This document shows, piece by piece, positions 16,041 to 24,594 of a stretch of 32,224 nucleotides of DNA (positions are counted from its first letter, which is position 1; each line of letters opens with the position of its first letter). Both the position numbers and the translations under genes were made by a program. A model generated the notes under the pieces. That model searched no databases. It saw only the letters and a program-made list of their open reading frames with translations, and was not told the origin of the DNA. Source of the stretch: Granulicatella balaenopterae (GTDB lineage Bacteria > Bacillota > Bacilli > Lactobacillales > Aerococcaceae); contig NZ_FOGF01000027.1 of the NCBI RefSeq assembly GCF_900111135.1, positions 1-32,224 of the forward strand, given 5' to 3'.

Positions 16041-16086
16041 AAAAAAACTGCTAGCTTTCTTACTCGAAGAAGCCAGCAGTTTTTTA
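16041..16086. terminator. Bidirectional terminator between DUF896 and butA
   Basis: A long stem (around 16043-16060 with 16066-16086, small mismatches) flanked by A on the left and T on the right lies between two converging genes and can stop transcription from both. Confidence 0.88.
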
Positions 16087-16100
16087 TTTGATTGTATATT

Positions 16101-16924
<824 letters not shown>

Positions 16925-17587
16925 TTAGAATTCTACCACCTTTTGTCTATTTGTGCAATGGTTAACAAATAACTTTTTCAATTGTTTTTTCTAAAAAATC
17001 AAGCTCGCTTTTTAGCTAATGCTCAATCTTATTTAGCTTGGTTTTTATTATCATTACCAGTTAGCATTCCGCCTCACTATTATCTAACCTTCTATCACTA
17101 CTACAATAAAGATTCAACCCAAGCTTTTCTCTTTTACTAGTGAAACAGGACCACTTATCTGCCTTATAGTAAGAATTCTCCGTCTAACATATAAATTGGT
17201 TGCGACAAAAAAATATACCCTTCATTTATTTTCACAACAAATACCGTTATTTTCTAATGATTATAAAAAGCGCCTTAAAGATAATGTTTACGCTTAATAA
17301 AATTTTCTTTTTTTAGAAATTCCCCGTATTTTTATTTACACATTGTTAAATGATTAACGAACTTATTATATATATTTGGTATTTTTTCTCCATTTCGTTT
17401 TTAAAAAATCCGTTTTTATATAATTTTGGTTTTATTTGTGAATTTACGGCTGAAAATATGACTATTTCACAAAGTTCACGCTCATTCTTTTCACAAATAA
17501 AAACAACTTTTAAGCCTTTATTCATTTAATTGTCTATTATCGAGGTGGTTTTGCATTATTTTAAGTGATAACTAGCTATTTATTACA
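16925..17587. other. Long AT-rich non-coding region between butA and thiD
   Basis: About 660 bases without a supportable gene on either strand. I see only weak items: an inverted pair AGCTAA/TTAGCT near 17011-17037 followed by a T-run, and repeated TTTGTGAA/TTCACAAA words at 17435-17498. It may be the site of past gene loss. Confidence 0.5.
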
Positions 17588-17626
17588 TAAAAATAGCAAA
17601 CTAAGTTAGAAATAGCTTAGTTTGCT
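17588..17626 (-). terminator. Rho-independent terminator of the thiamine operon
   Basis: A perfect 11-bp stem (17595-17605 with 17616-17626) and a following ATTTTTA on the minus strand, 18 bases after the thiD stop. Confidence 0.88.
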
Positions 17627-17644
17627 GACTGATATCATTAAGAT

Positions 17645-18469
17645 TTATACTTTAGTTACTTGAATATCATCGATAATTGTGGCCCAATGATTAGTTGGTC
17701 CATGTCCATGTCCGACATAAATTGGTTGACTAATAGCAGCTTGAATAAATTGTTTCGCCGTTATAATAGCTTGTTCTAAACTTTTACCCTTCGCTAGTTC
17801 TGCGGTAATACAAGCTGAAAAAGTATCGCCTGTACCATGAGTATTGGCTGTTTCAATTCTTGGAGCTGTTAGCCAAAATTTTGTACCATCTTCCAATAAG
17901 ACAAAATCGCTTGCTTCTCTTTTTTGGCTATGACCACCTTTAATAATCACATTTTTAGCGCCTAGCTCTTGTAATGTGGCTGCAGCAGCCATCATTTCTT
18001 CTTCTGTTGTAATCTTTTCACCAATTAAGACTTCCGCTTCTGGTAAATTAGGGGTTAATACAGTGGCGATTGGCAATAATTCTTCTTTAATAGTAGCGAC
18101 TGCTTCTTCTTCTAATAATGGATGTCCACCTTTCGCAATCATTACCGGATCGACAATTAATGGGCCAAAATCAACCTGTTTATACATCTTTACAACTGTC
18201 TTTACAACTGCACTATCCGCCAACATCCCTGTTTTAGCTGCTCTAATATTAAAATCACTTGCTAAAGAGTTAAATTGCGCTTCAATAAAGGATTCTGGCA
18301 CGGCAAAAGCATCTTGTACACCATATGTATTTTGGGCAGTTAACGCTACAAAGATAGACATTCCAAAGACTTCTCGAGCTTGAAATGTTTTCAAATCAGC
18401 TTGAACGCCCGCTCCTCCACCTGAATCAGAACCCGCAATCGTCACTACTTGTGGTGTTTGATTAATCAT
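17645..18469 (-). CDS. thiD: Hydroxymethylpyrimidine (phosphate) kinase ThiD
   Basis: A 274-aa ribokinase-fold enzyme that phosphorylates 4-amino-5-hydroxymethyl-2-methylpyrimidine (HMP) and HMP phosphate to HMP diphosphate for thiamine synthesis. Visible motifs: the substrate-side AGSDSGGGAGVQAD (12-25), DPVMIAKGG (107-115), and the catalytic GTGD (212-215). The start overlaps the thiE end by 8 bases. It is the last gene of the operon controlled by the TPP riboswitch. The presence of only ThiD, ThiE and ThiM, with no ThiC or ThiG in this operon, fits salvage rather than full synthesis. Confidence 0.95.
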   Translation of the reverse strand: MINQTPQVVTIAGSDSGGGAGVQADLKTFQAREVFGMSIFVALTAQNTYGVQDAFAVPESFIEAQFNSLASDFNIRAAKTGMLADSAVVKTVVKMYKQVDFGPLIVDPVMIAKGGHPLLEEEAVATIKEELLPIATVLTPNLPEAEVLIGEKITTEEEMMAAAATLQELGAKNVIIKGGHSQKREASDFVLLEDGTKFWLTAPRIETANTHGTGDTFSACITAELAKGKSLEQAIITAKQFIQAAISQPIYVGHGHGPTNHWATIIDDIQVTKV

Positions 18470-19097
18470 GGTTTATCACCTCCTGAATGGTATTCTGCAA
18501 TTCTTGAACCTTTTCAGCCACATTTCTAGCTAACATAATCTCCGACACAACTGCAACACCCGCAATACCTGTACCTTTTAAGTGTGCAATATTATCCACT
18601 TTCAAGCCACCAATCGCCACAACTGGCACCTCGCTATTAGCGCAAATACTCGTTAAAGTCTCTAAGCTAACTCTTGCAGTATCTTTCGTAGCTGTTGGAT
18701 AAATCGCCCCCACACCAAAATAATCTGCCCCCTGATCCATAGCTTCATTAGCACGTTCTAAAGTCTTTACCGAAACACCAATAATTTTATTTGGTCCTAA
18801 AATTGAGCGCGCAATATCAACCGGTAAGTCCTTATCACCAATATGTATTCCTGCCGCATCAACCGCTAAACAAATATCTAAACGATCATCAATAATTAAT
18901 GGAATTTGGTATTCATCGCAAATCACCTTAACTTCTTGCGCTAATTGATAATAGTCTCTTGTTTCTAATTCTTTTTCTCGTAATTGAACAATACTCACAC
19001 CATTACAACAGGCCGTTCTAATTCTTGTTAGAAATTCTTCTTTAGAAAAATCATACCGTCCTGTTACTAAATAAGTCTCTAAACATGCTACTTCCAT
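18462..19097 (-). CDS. thiE: Thiamine-phosphate synthase ThiE
   Basis: A 211-aa TIM-barrel enzyme that couples HMP diphosphate and hydroxyethylthiazole phosphate to thiamine phosphate. Conserved segments: VQLREKE (37-43), the IIDDRLD loop (68-74), GIHIGDKDLP (83-92), GVGAIYPTATK (128-138) and VVAIGGL near 165. It starts 2 bases after the thiM stop, with GGAGAGG inside the thiM end, and overlaps thiD by 8 bases, so translation is coupled. Length is normal. Confidence 0.95.
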   Translation of the reverse strand: MEVACLETYLVTGRYDFSKEEFLTRIRTACCNGVSIVQLREKELETRDYYQLAQEVKVICDEYQIPLIIDDRLDICLAVDAAGIHIGDKDLPVDIARSILGPNKIIGVSVKTLERANEAMDQGADYFGVGAIYPTATKDTARVSLETLTSICANSEVPVVAIGGLKVDNIAHLKGTGIAGVAVVSEIMLARNVAEKVQELQNTIQEVINHD

Positions 19098-19099
19098 CC

Positions 19100-19933
19100 T
19101 TACTTCACCTCTCCTTTAATAGCCCCATACCAATCTCTTTGCTTTTGTAAATCTGCTAATTGATTGAATAAATCATTTCTAAAATCATACAGCCCCTTTG
19201 TCTTTGTAAAGGCTTGTTCACCACAACAATTCAGATAACTAATCGCAAACATAGCCGATACTACCGCTGAATATCCTTCTGCTAAGAATACAGCCATTAA
19301 ACCTCCGACTATATCACCAGTTCCCGTTACTTGATCTAGGGCAAATACCCCATTTTGTAATAGTAAGTGTTGCTGTGATGAAACAATCAAATCCCTGACT
19401 CCTGTTGCTACAAAGACCGTCTTTGGATAGCCAAGCGTCATTTCTTGGAATTTTTCACGTAATTCCTCAATTGCTTCTGTTGTTTGATCAGCCATATGAC
19501 CATCTACCCCGCGTGCATGAGTCGCTAAACCACATAAACTACGCATTTCTGAGAAGTTTCCCTTCACAATTTTAGGCTCTTTTTGTAATAATTCTTCTAC
19601 TAGGCATCTTCTAAGTGAAGATACCCCTACCCCAACTGCATCCACTACTATCGGGCACAAGACTTTACCTGCATAATCACTTGCTAATAAAATACTTTTT
19701 TCCTGCTCCTGTGATAAATGTCCCAAATTAATGAATAAGGCATCTGCTTGCTTTAAAAAATCCTTAACCTCACGTGAATCACTTGCCATTACTGGCTTGG
19801 CGCCCATAAATAAAATCGCATTGGCCACTGATTCTGATGTAATACTATTCGTAATGCAGTGAATTAACGCTTGTTTTTTCAATGGGAAAACTTGCGTTAA
19901 CTGCTCTTGATAGCTTTCAATGATTCTACTCAT
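19100..19933 (-). CDS. thiM: Hydroxyethylthiazole kinase ThiM
   Basis: A 277-aa ribokinase-like enzyme that phosphorylates 4-methyl-5-(2-hydroxyethyl)thiazole, a salvage step. Motifs: HCITNSITSESVANA (25-39), SDSREV, VVDAVGVG (97-104), IVKGNFSEM (122-130) and the anion-hole segment GTGD at 204-207. In B. subtilis ThiM this position is Cys198, so this protein has Asp instead, as in the related ThiD. It starts one base after the thiW stop. Length matches the family. Confidence 0.94.
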   Translation of the reverse strand: MSRIIESYQEQLTQVFPLKKQALIHCITNSITSESVANAILFMGAKPVMASDSREVKDFLKQADALFINLGHLSQEQEKSILLASDYAGKVLCPIVVDAVGVGVSSLRRCLVEELLQKEPKIVKGNFSEMRSLCGLATHARGVDGHMADQTTEAIEELREKFQEMTLGYPKTVFVATGVRDLIVSSQQHLLLQNGVFALDQVTGTGDIVGGLMAVFLAEGYSAVVSAMFAISYLNCCGEQAFTKTKGLYDFRNDLFNQLADLQKQRDWYGAIKGEVK

Positions 19934-19934
19934 A

Positions 19935-20462
19935 TTATTTACCTTCTTCTTTTTTAGAATTTTTGAATAGTTGTTGTAATTGCTGATAGATGGGAACTTT
20001 CGATAGTTTGATTAATACTAAAAAGGCGATAATCGACCCCGAAATAGAACCTCCAAAAAATATTGGTGTATAGACTAACCAAAATAACCCATTTGTACTT
20101 CCTGTAAACCAAACCATCACCGGATATGATAATAATGAGCCAATGAGGCCTGTTCCAATAATTTCACCCATAATTGCTCCCAAAACTTTAGGGTAATAAG
20201 CATATAACCAACTTGCTAAAGCGGCTCCAAAGACTGCTCCTGTTAATGCAAGCGGTGGAATACTTAAGACTAGCATTCGAATAATCCCACAAATTAATGC
20301 CATTAACACCGTATATAAAGGCCCCATAAACGTTGCTGCAATAACATTTACAACACTTGACATTGGTGCCATACCCTCAATACGAAACAAAGGAGATAAC
20401 ACAACATCGACTGCAATCATCATCGCTAAAATACTTAATTTTTTAATTTTGTCACGTTCCAT
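19935..20462 (-). CDS. thiW: ThiW, ECF substrate-binding component predicted for thiazole
   Basis: A 175-aa membrane protein with five to six helices, beginning KKLSILAMMIAVDVVLSP, with MAPMSSVVNVIAATFMGP after the first helix. This pattern matches ThiW, the S component predicted from TPP-riboswitch regulons to import the thiazole precursor. The position directly before thiM (thiazole kinase) supports this. It presumably uses the ECF ATPase and T component of this operon or a shared module elsewhere. GGGAGG lies before the ATG. The gap of about 50 bases to the EcfT gene is the longest within the operon. Confidence 0.88.
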   Translation of the reverse strand: MERDKIKKLSILAMMIAVDVVLSPLFRIEGMAPMSSVVNVIAATFMGPLYTVLMALICGIIRMLVLSIPPLALTGAVFGAALASWLYAYYPKVLGAIMGEIIGTGLIGSLLSYPVMVWFTGSTNGLFWLVYTPIFFGGSISGSIIAFLVLIKLSKVPIYQQLQQLFKNSKKEEGK

Positions 20463-20515
20463 ACCTTTCCTCCCACTACTCCTTTATATCAACTTCCTTA
20501 GACATAAAACTTGCA

Positions 20516-21172
20516 TCATAATGAATAAAGATATACTATAATTTGAAAAGTTATAAATACCAAACCAATCATTCCCAGACTAATCGGTGCAGCTTTGTAA
20601 GTAATATAATGCGTTCTTACTGCATTTTCTTGATAACCATGCGCTCTCATTGCAGTTGTATACTGTTTGCTCCATAAAAAACTCGTCATAATAGCTTTTA
20701 CATAAAACATCGGTGACCAAATATATAATTTTTTGCCACGTAATACACTCGCCTTAGAGACCGCATCGACTTCTTGAAGTATCATCGGAACCGCATGCAC
20801 CACTACCAATAATCCATACACAAAATTAGCTGGCATCCCTTTTTGTTCTAGCACCAATAACAATTCTTCTAAATCAATTCCCAATGCCAAAAATAACCCC
20901 AATGCCGCATATGCATAGGTTCTTGTTAGATAAATAATCGCCACCGATGGATCTGTCGCATGTAAGTAAAAAGACCAATAATTTGCTAAGGCTGGTAATA
21001 AAGGAACCAATGCCAAAGCTATCACACTACGATATTGCCTTTTCAAAAGAAAATAAAGAACCGTTAAGCCAATCACAAAGACATTCACCATCACCGACTT
21101 CACAAAAGCTAACTCAAAAGCCATTACTAATAAACTAATCGCTAAGGGTAGTTGATAAGATTTTTTATTCAT
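20516..21172 (-). CDS. ykoC: ECF transporter T component (YkoC-like)
   Basis: A 218-aa energy-coupling transmembrane protein. It has about five to six helices and the conserved coupling motif MRAHGYQ near the C-terminal third (first of the Ala-Arg-Gly-like motifs of EcfT). I take the ATG at 21172 because AGGAGGG lies upstream; a longer frame begins at 21202 inside the ATPase gene. The start overlaps the ATPase stop by 8 bases. Together with the double ATPase and the YkoE-like protein it forms a dedicated ECF transporter resembling B. subtilis YkoEDC, proposed to import HMP or thiamine. The YkoF partner is not present. Confidence 0.85.
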   Translation of the reverse strand: MNKKSYQLPLAISLLVMAFELAFVKSVMVNVFVIGLTVLYFLLKRQYRSVIALALVPLLPALANYWSFYLHATDPSVAIIYLTRTYAYAALGLFLALGIDLEELLLVLEQKGMPANFVYGLLVVVHAVPMILQEVDAVSKASVLRGKKLYIWSPMFYVKAIMTSFLWSKQYTTAMRAHGYQENAVRTHYITYKAAPISLGMIGLVFITFQIIVYLYSL

Positions 21173-22535
21173 AAACGATTCCCTCCTGACTACTAATAGC
21201 ACTTAAAGTCTTATTAGAAAGCTCAATATGATGGTCGCTATAGCCAGATATCGGTGCCAAACGATGCGATACAATCACAAAATCACACTCATTTGATAAA
21301 TCCTTTATCCACTGCATAAAATACTGACAAGTAGCGCTATCCAACCCAGTAAACGGTTCATCTAATAATAATAATGGCACATCCAAACTTAACATCACCA
21401 CTAATTGCACTATCTTTTGCTGCCCCCCACTTAAATGATAGACACTTTTAGTTAACCATTCCTCCATGCCTAAATCTTTCATCGCCTGTTGTTGTCGCTG
21501 CCTTTTTTGTTGACTTTTTGGTGGTGAAAATTGCAATTCCTTCTCCACAGTAACTGCCACATATTGCTTAGTTGCTTCTTGAACAATTAAAGTTAACCAT
21601 TGATAGATTTTCCGACGTCTTCTTAAGCGATTCATCTGATAAAACATTTTACCGCGATAGGGGTGTTGTTGAACAATCGCTTTTAAAAGAGTTGATTTTC
21701 CTGAACCATTCACTCCTGTTAGTGTGGTAATTCCTTTTTTAATACTAATCGATGTATCTTCTAATAAAAGCTTCTGTTTTTGTTTGATTGTTACATCTGT
21801 TAGGGTTAAGACTTGTTTGGTAGATGCTTTAGCTGTAGTTAACTCATAAGAAGGTACTTGTTCTTTTAATTGGCTAACTGGTTTAAAGACTAGTTTTTGC
21901 TGTTCTAATGATATGAACTGATCCACCACTTCTGCATAATCTGAATAATCATGATCGGTAATAATAATCGTTTTCCCTGCTTGTGCTAATCCTTTTAATA
22001 CAGTAATTAGCTCTTTACGACTACTTGGATCCACACTAGCAAAAGGTTCATCTAATAAGATAAATTGTGGCAACTGTACTAAAAGAACCGCTAAAGCCGC
22101 CCTTTGCTTCTCCCCACCTGATAAAGTATTAAGCGATTGGTCTAATATCTCTTCCACTTTGGCTTGTTTAATAGCCATACGAATCCTCTCTGGCATCTCT
22201 TCTACTTTTAAGCACTGATTTTCTAAAGCAAAATATAATTCACGGCGCAAAGTCTTCATCGTAAATTGTTGTGAAGGATTTTGAAAGACTAAACCGACTT
22301 GTTGAATCACTTCAAAAGAACGTAACTCTTGGTAGTCGACGCCATTTAACAGGATTTTACCTTGATAGTTCATTTCTGATAAACCTGCTAATAAATAAAA
22401 TAATGTTGATTTCCCGCTACCAGTATCGCCTGTTAAAAGAATCATTTTCCCTTTTTCAAATTGAACATTTACTTGTTCTAATAATACTTGGTTTTGTCTT
22501 TTTAACGTTAGATTTTCAAGTGTAATATTAGCCAT
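21165..22535 (-). CDS. ykoD: ECF transporter ATPase with two fused ABC domains (YkoD-like)
   Basis: A 456-aa cytoplasmic protein with two ABC domains in tandem. Domain 1: Walker A GDTGSGKST (36-44), signature LSGGEKQR (138-145), Walker B FILLDEPFASVD (158-169). Domain 2: Walker A GVNGSGKST (274-282), signature LSGGQQK (368-374), Walker B LLLLDEPFTGLD (388-399). Both sites look catalytically intact. The fused form is typical of YkoD and other dedicated group I/II ECF ATPases, unlike the separate EcfA1/EcfA2 of the shared module. It overlaps ykoE by 8 bases upstream and ykoC by 8 bases downstream. Confidence 0.92.
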   Translation of the reverse strand: MANITLENLTLKRQNQVLLEQVNVQFEKGKMILLTGDTGSGKSTLFYLLAGLSEMNYQGKILLNGVDYQELRSFEVIQQVGLVFQNPSQQFTMKTLRRELYFALENQCLKVEEMPERIRMAIKQAKVEEILDQSLNTLSGGEKQRAALAVLLVQLPQFILLDEPFASVDPSSRKELITVLKGLAQAGKTIIITDHDYSDYAEVVDQFISLEQQKLVFKPVSQLKEQVPSYELTTAKASTKQVLTLTDVTIKQKQKLLLEDTSISIKKGITTLTGVNGSGKSTLLKAIVQQHPYRGKMFYQMNRLRRRRKIYQWLTLIVQEATKQYVAVTVEKELQFSPPKSQQKRQRQQQAMKDLGMEEWLTKSVYHLSGGQQKIVQLVVMLSLDVPLLLLDEPFTGLDSATCQYFMQWIKDLSNECDFVIVSHRLAPISGYSDHHIELSNKTLSAISSQEGIVYE

Positions 22536-23103
22536 TATGAGCTCCTATTGATGATTCGATTTCTTGATAGATTTTCATAATTGCTTGAACTAAAAAGACA
22601 TTAAAGAACGCAACTGAAATAAAACGAACCACCAGTAAGCCAATAATCATCATTGGTGAAAATTCCATATACCCATATTTAAAATATTCATAGATAAAAC
22701 TTAATACTGTTGTACCTACTGCTCCATACCATAAAGGCAAGCTATCATAGCGTTTATATTTTGTAAGGGTAAATCCTAATTCGCTACCAGCCCCTTGAAT
22801 AAGCCCTGAAATTAATACCCCTGCACCGAAATAACTACCATAGAGCATTTCTGCTAAAGCAGCTAAAAGTTCCCCTAAAATAGCTGTACCAGGACGCCTT
22901 ACAATCATCGCCGCAACAGGTGCTGCAATCGTCCAAATTCCAAATAAAATCTGATTAGCAAATGGCGCATAACCATATATACTTAAAGTTGCCTCTAATG
23001 GCGCATATAAATACCCTCCACCCATAAAGACTGCTCCAAAAATAAATGCAATAAATGCTAATAATACTACTTCTTGTAATGACCATGCTTTTCTTTTTTC
23101 CAT
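22528..23103 (-). CDS. ykoE: YkoE-like substrate component of a thiamine-precursor ECF transporter
   Basis: A 191-aa membrane protein with about five to six helices; the opening segment WSLQEVVLLAFIAFIFGAVF and the central GSYFGAGVLISGLIQGAGSE are typical of YkoE. In comparative genomics this protein occurs under TPP riboswitches with YkoD and YkoC and is predicted to bind HMP or thiamine. GGAAGGGGAG precedes the ATG. It is the first gene after the TPP riboswitch terminator (40 bases) and so is the gene directly switched by it. Confidence 0.88.
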   Translation of the reverse strand: MEKRKAWSLQEVVLLAFIAFIFGAVFMGGGYLYAPLEATLSIYGYAPFANQILFGIWTIAAPVAAMIVRRPGTAILGELLAALAEMLYGSYFGAGVLISGLIQGAGSELGFTLTKYKRYDSLPLWYGAVGTTVLSFIYEYFKYGYMEFSPMMIIGLLVVRFISVAFFNVFLVQAIMKIYQEIESSIGAHNG

Positions 23104-23142
23104 ATCTAAACTCCCCTTCCTATATTATTAAATTTTTGCAAC

Positions 23143-23171
23143 AAAAAAACACCCAATATTCTTATTAGGTG
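23143..23171 (-). terminator. TPP-riboswitch-controlled terminator before ykoE
   Basis: A 9-bp stem (23150-23158 with 23163-23171, one G-U on the minus strand) followed by seven T. It is the expression platform of the proximal riboswitch. Its 5' arm begins GCACC, which can also pair with GGTGC at the start of the aptamer, so an anti-terminator switch is plausible. Confidence 0.85.
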
Positions 23172-23255
23172 CCATTATCTCAGATTATCATTTAGGCTAA
23201 TAATAACTTTCACTACTATCATAGAAGTCAATATTTATTATTACCTAAACTAGGA

Positions 23256-23326
23256 CATTTCCCTTCGACGGCATTATCCGAATCAGGTTCTATGGGTATA
23301 ATCTCAGCTTTTTAGCACCCCAAATG
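23256..23326 (-). promoter_or_regulatory. TPP riboswitch aptamer (proximal, controls ykoE operon)
   Basis: The 71-base aptamer, read on the minus strand, begins CATTTGGGGTGC and ends GAAGGGAAATG; it contains CTGAGA, ACCC, GAACCTGAT and GGATAATGCC in the right order, which together define the THI box. P1 pairs CATTT with AAATG. Binding of thiamine diphosphate should favour the terminator at 23143-23171 and turn the operon off. It differs from the distal copy by a single base in this stretch. Confidence 0.95.
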
Positions 23327-23344
23327 TTTATTTATTACTTTATT

Positions 23345-23353
23345 AGTATAGCA
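23345..23353 (-). promoter_or_regulatory. Extended -10 promoter before the proximal TPP riboswitch
   Basis: The minus strand reads TGCTATACT, an extended -10 element, 19 bases upstream of the aptamer. No good -35 is visible at 16-18 bases, which an extended -10 can tolerate. It means the ykoE operon does not depend on read-through from the distal riboswitch. Confidence 0.55.
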
Positions 23354-23373
23354 TACTTCCAAAATAGCTTACA

Positions 23374-23420
23374 GAAAAAATAATCGCCTATCAATAGTCA
23401 AACTTTATTAATAGGCGATT
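23374..23420 (-). terminator. Strong terminator between the two TPP riboswitches
   Basis: A 15-bp stem (23382-23396 with 23406-23420, one G-U) followed on the minus strand by ATTATTTTTT. It closes the upstream cassette even though that cassette now has no intact gene. Confidence 0.9.
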
Positions 23421-23479
23421 TTGGTGTATTTTGACAGTAGATCAATAGGTTTACTGATTTTAACCCTATTTTAAGTTTT

Positions 23480-23613
23480 CAAATTGATGAATATTTTTCT
23501 TTTATAACTTGTGGGACAAACAAATTATAAAAAGATTCCTAATACTAATAATTTATTTCTGCTACACTTCTATTGTCTTTTTTGCCGCTTTCGTCTCCTT
23601 TCTTAGATTTCAT
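23480..23613 (-). pseudogene. Decayed gene stub under the distal TPP riboswitch
   Basis: The minus strand has an ATG at 23613 opening a 22-codon frame (stop at 23545). Its middle part KKDNRSVAEI, if shifted by one base after the ATA codon, continues as LLVLGIFL before another stop, which looks like the N-terminus and first membrane helix of a small membrane protein such as an ECF S component. An AAAGGAG lies inside this frame near 23595 with no standard start codon at the proper distance. I infer a transporter gene removed by deletion and frameshift, leaving its riboswitch and terminator. The evidence is short and the identity is unknown. Confidence 0.4.
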
Positions 23614-23619
23614 TTGCAA

Positions 23620-23655
23620 CAAAAAAACCTAACAACTCATTACTAGCTGTTAGGT
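23620..23655 (-). terminator. TPP-riboswitch-controlled terminator (distal copy)
   Basis: A 10-bp stem (23628-23637 with 23645-23654, one G-U on the minus strand) followed by seven T. The flanking words (CTGAGATA before, TTTTTTTGTTGCAAA after) are shared with the proximal copy, which shows that the whole aptamer-terminator unit was duplicated. Confidence 0.87.
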
Positions 23656-23753
23656 GCTACTATCTCAGATTATCAACTAGTCGAATGCTTTGGTATAAAC
23701 ACTTATCCCTTCCCTAAATAACTGCTTTTCCAAATCACAATAGACTAACTAGA

Positions 23754-23824
23754 CATTTCCCTTCGACGGCATTATCCGAATCAGGTTCTATGGGTATAAT
23801 CTCAGCCTTTTAGCACCCCAAATG
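23754..23824 (-). promoter_or_regulatory. TPP riboswitch aptamer (distal copy)
   Basis: The 71-base aptamer has the same THI-box elements as the proximal one (GGGGTGC, CTGAGA, GAACCTGAT, GGATAATGCC, GAAGGGAAATG) and differs from it at one base. It controls a segment that no longer contains an intact gene. Confidence 0.95.
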
Positions 23825-23842
23825 TTTGCTTGTTACATGTTG

Positions 23843-23871
23843 ATTCTAGCACTAGAAAAAGTACTTGTAAA
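23843..23871 (-). promoter_or_regulatory. Promoter of the distal TPP riboswitch
   Basis: On the minus strand TTTACA (23866-23871), a 17-base spacer and TAGAAT (23843-23848), each 5 of 6 to consensus, with the aptamer starting 19 bases after the -10. Confidence 0.7.
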
Positions 23872-24067
23872 TGCCTTTTAAATGCAGATATTTCACAATC
23901 CTTGTTGGTATCTACTATAATGATTATGTTTTATCGATAAGTATATTCTTTATACTGATGAAATAGTATTTCTACCCTATTAATCTATCTCTTATTACTT
24001 TTATAGTTCTTTAGCGGTTTTTTGTATTTTGGCAAACTTTTTCAGTTCTTTTTAACCAATTAATTGA

Positions 24068-24554
24068 TTATCCACAAACAACTCTAGCGCTTCGACTTTA
24101 CTTTTTAGCGTCAGTATCGACTTGCCTCATAAGTCCCACCCTTTCCTTTCTAAAAAAATGTGGACAGTTTATACTTATCCACAAAGTTATCCACATGTAC
24201 ACATGTTCGCCCACAGTATTTGGGGGCGTTTCTCTCTTTTGATCCATATATAGGTCAAGTATTTTTTTTTTACATTGCTTATCCTGCTTATTATTTTATT
24301 TTTTATCGAGTTATCCACTTAGCTATTGTTGATAACTTTAATTAAGTAGAAATCCCTCTATTATAAGGTTTCTAGCACTTTCTTGTTGATAAATTATCCA
24401 CTTATCAACAGTTATCCACAAAAATGTGGATAACTCTTCTCCCTCTAAAACCTTATTATATTAGGCTTTTTAGCCATTAATTTTTTTTATTATTTATTTA
24501 TCCTCAATAAGATGATTTTAGTTTTCCACAAAGTTATCCACAGACTTATCAACA
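24068..24554. other. Dense cluster of DnaA-box-like sequences
   Basis: Within 490 non-coding bases I count six perfect TTATCCACA 9-mers, at 24068, 24175, 24187, 24412 and 24534 on the plus strand and 24425-24433 on the minus strand; one TTTTCCACA (24522); two TTATCCACT (24311, 24394); and four TTATCAACA (24402 and 24546 plus; 24327-24335 and 24384-24392 minus). Those at 24384-24433 are packed almost head to tail. The region between is AT-rich, with long T runs. DnaA is the known binder of this 9-mer. No dnaA or dnaN is near and gene direction does not change here, so a DnaA-titrating or regulatory cluster is the favoured reading; a replication origin is not excluded. Confidence 0.85.
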
Positions 24555-24594
24555 ATGTGAATACTCTTACATTGCAAATTTTTTCATTTTATAT

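Noticed and set aside
17011-17052. Possible small RNA terminator (AGCTAA/TTAGCT stem with T-run)
   Set aside because: The stem is only six base pairs with a wide loop, and no promoter is found at a sensible distance.
17285-17299. cre-like site TGTTTACGCTTAATA upstream of butA
   Set aside because: Two mismatches to consensus and about 400 bases upstream of the gene; too weak to list as a site.
24160-24345. Plus-strand open frame of 61 codons inside the DnaA-box cluster
   Set aside because: Low-complexity translation of the boxes and T-runs, without ribosome site.
24068-24554. The DnaA-box cluster as the chromosomal origin oriC
   Set aside because: dnaA, dnaN, rpmH and rnpA are not adjacent, and the coding strand does not switch here. 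The possibility is not excluded but not supported as the primary call.
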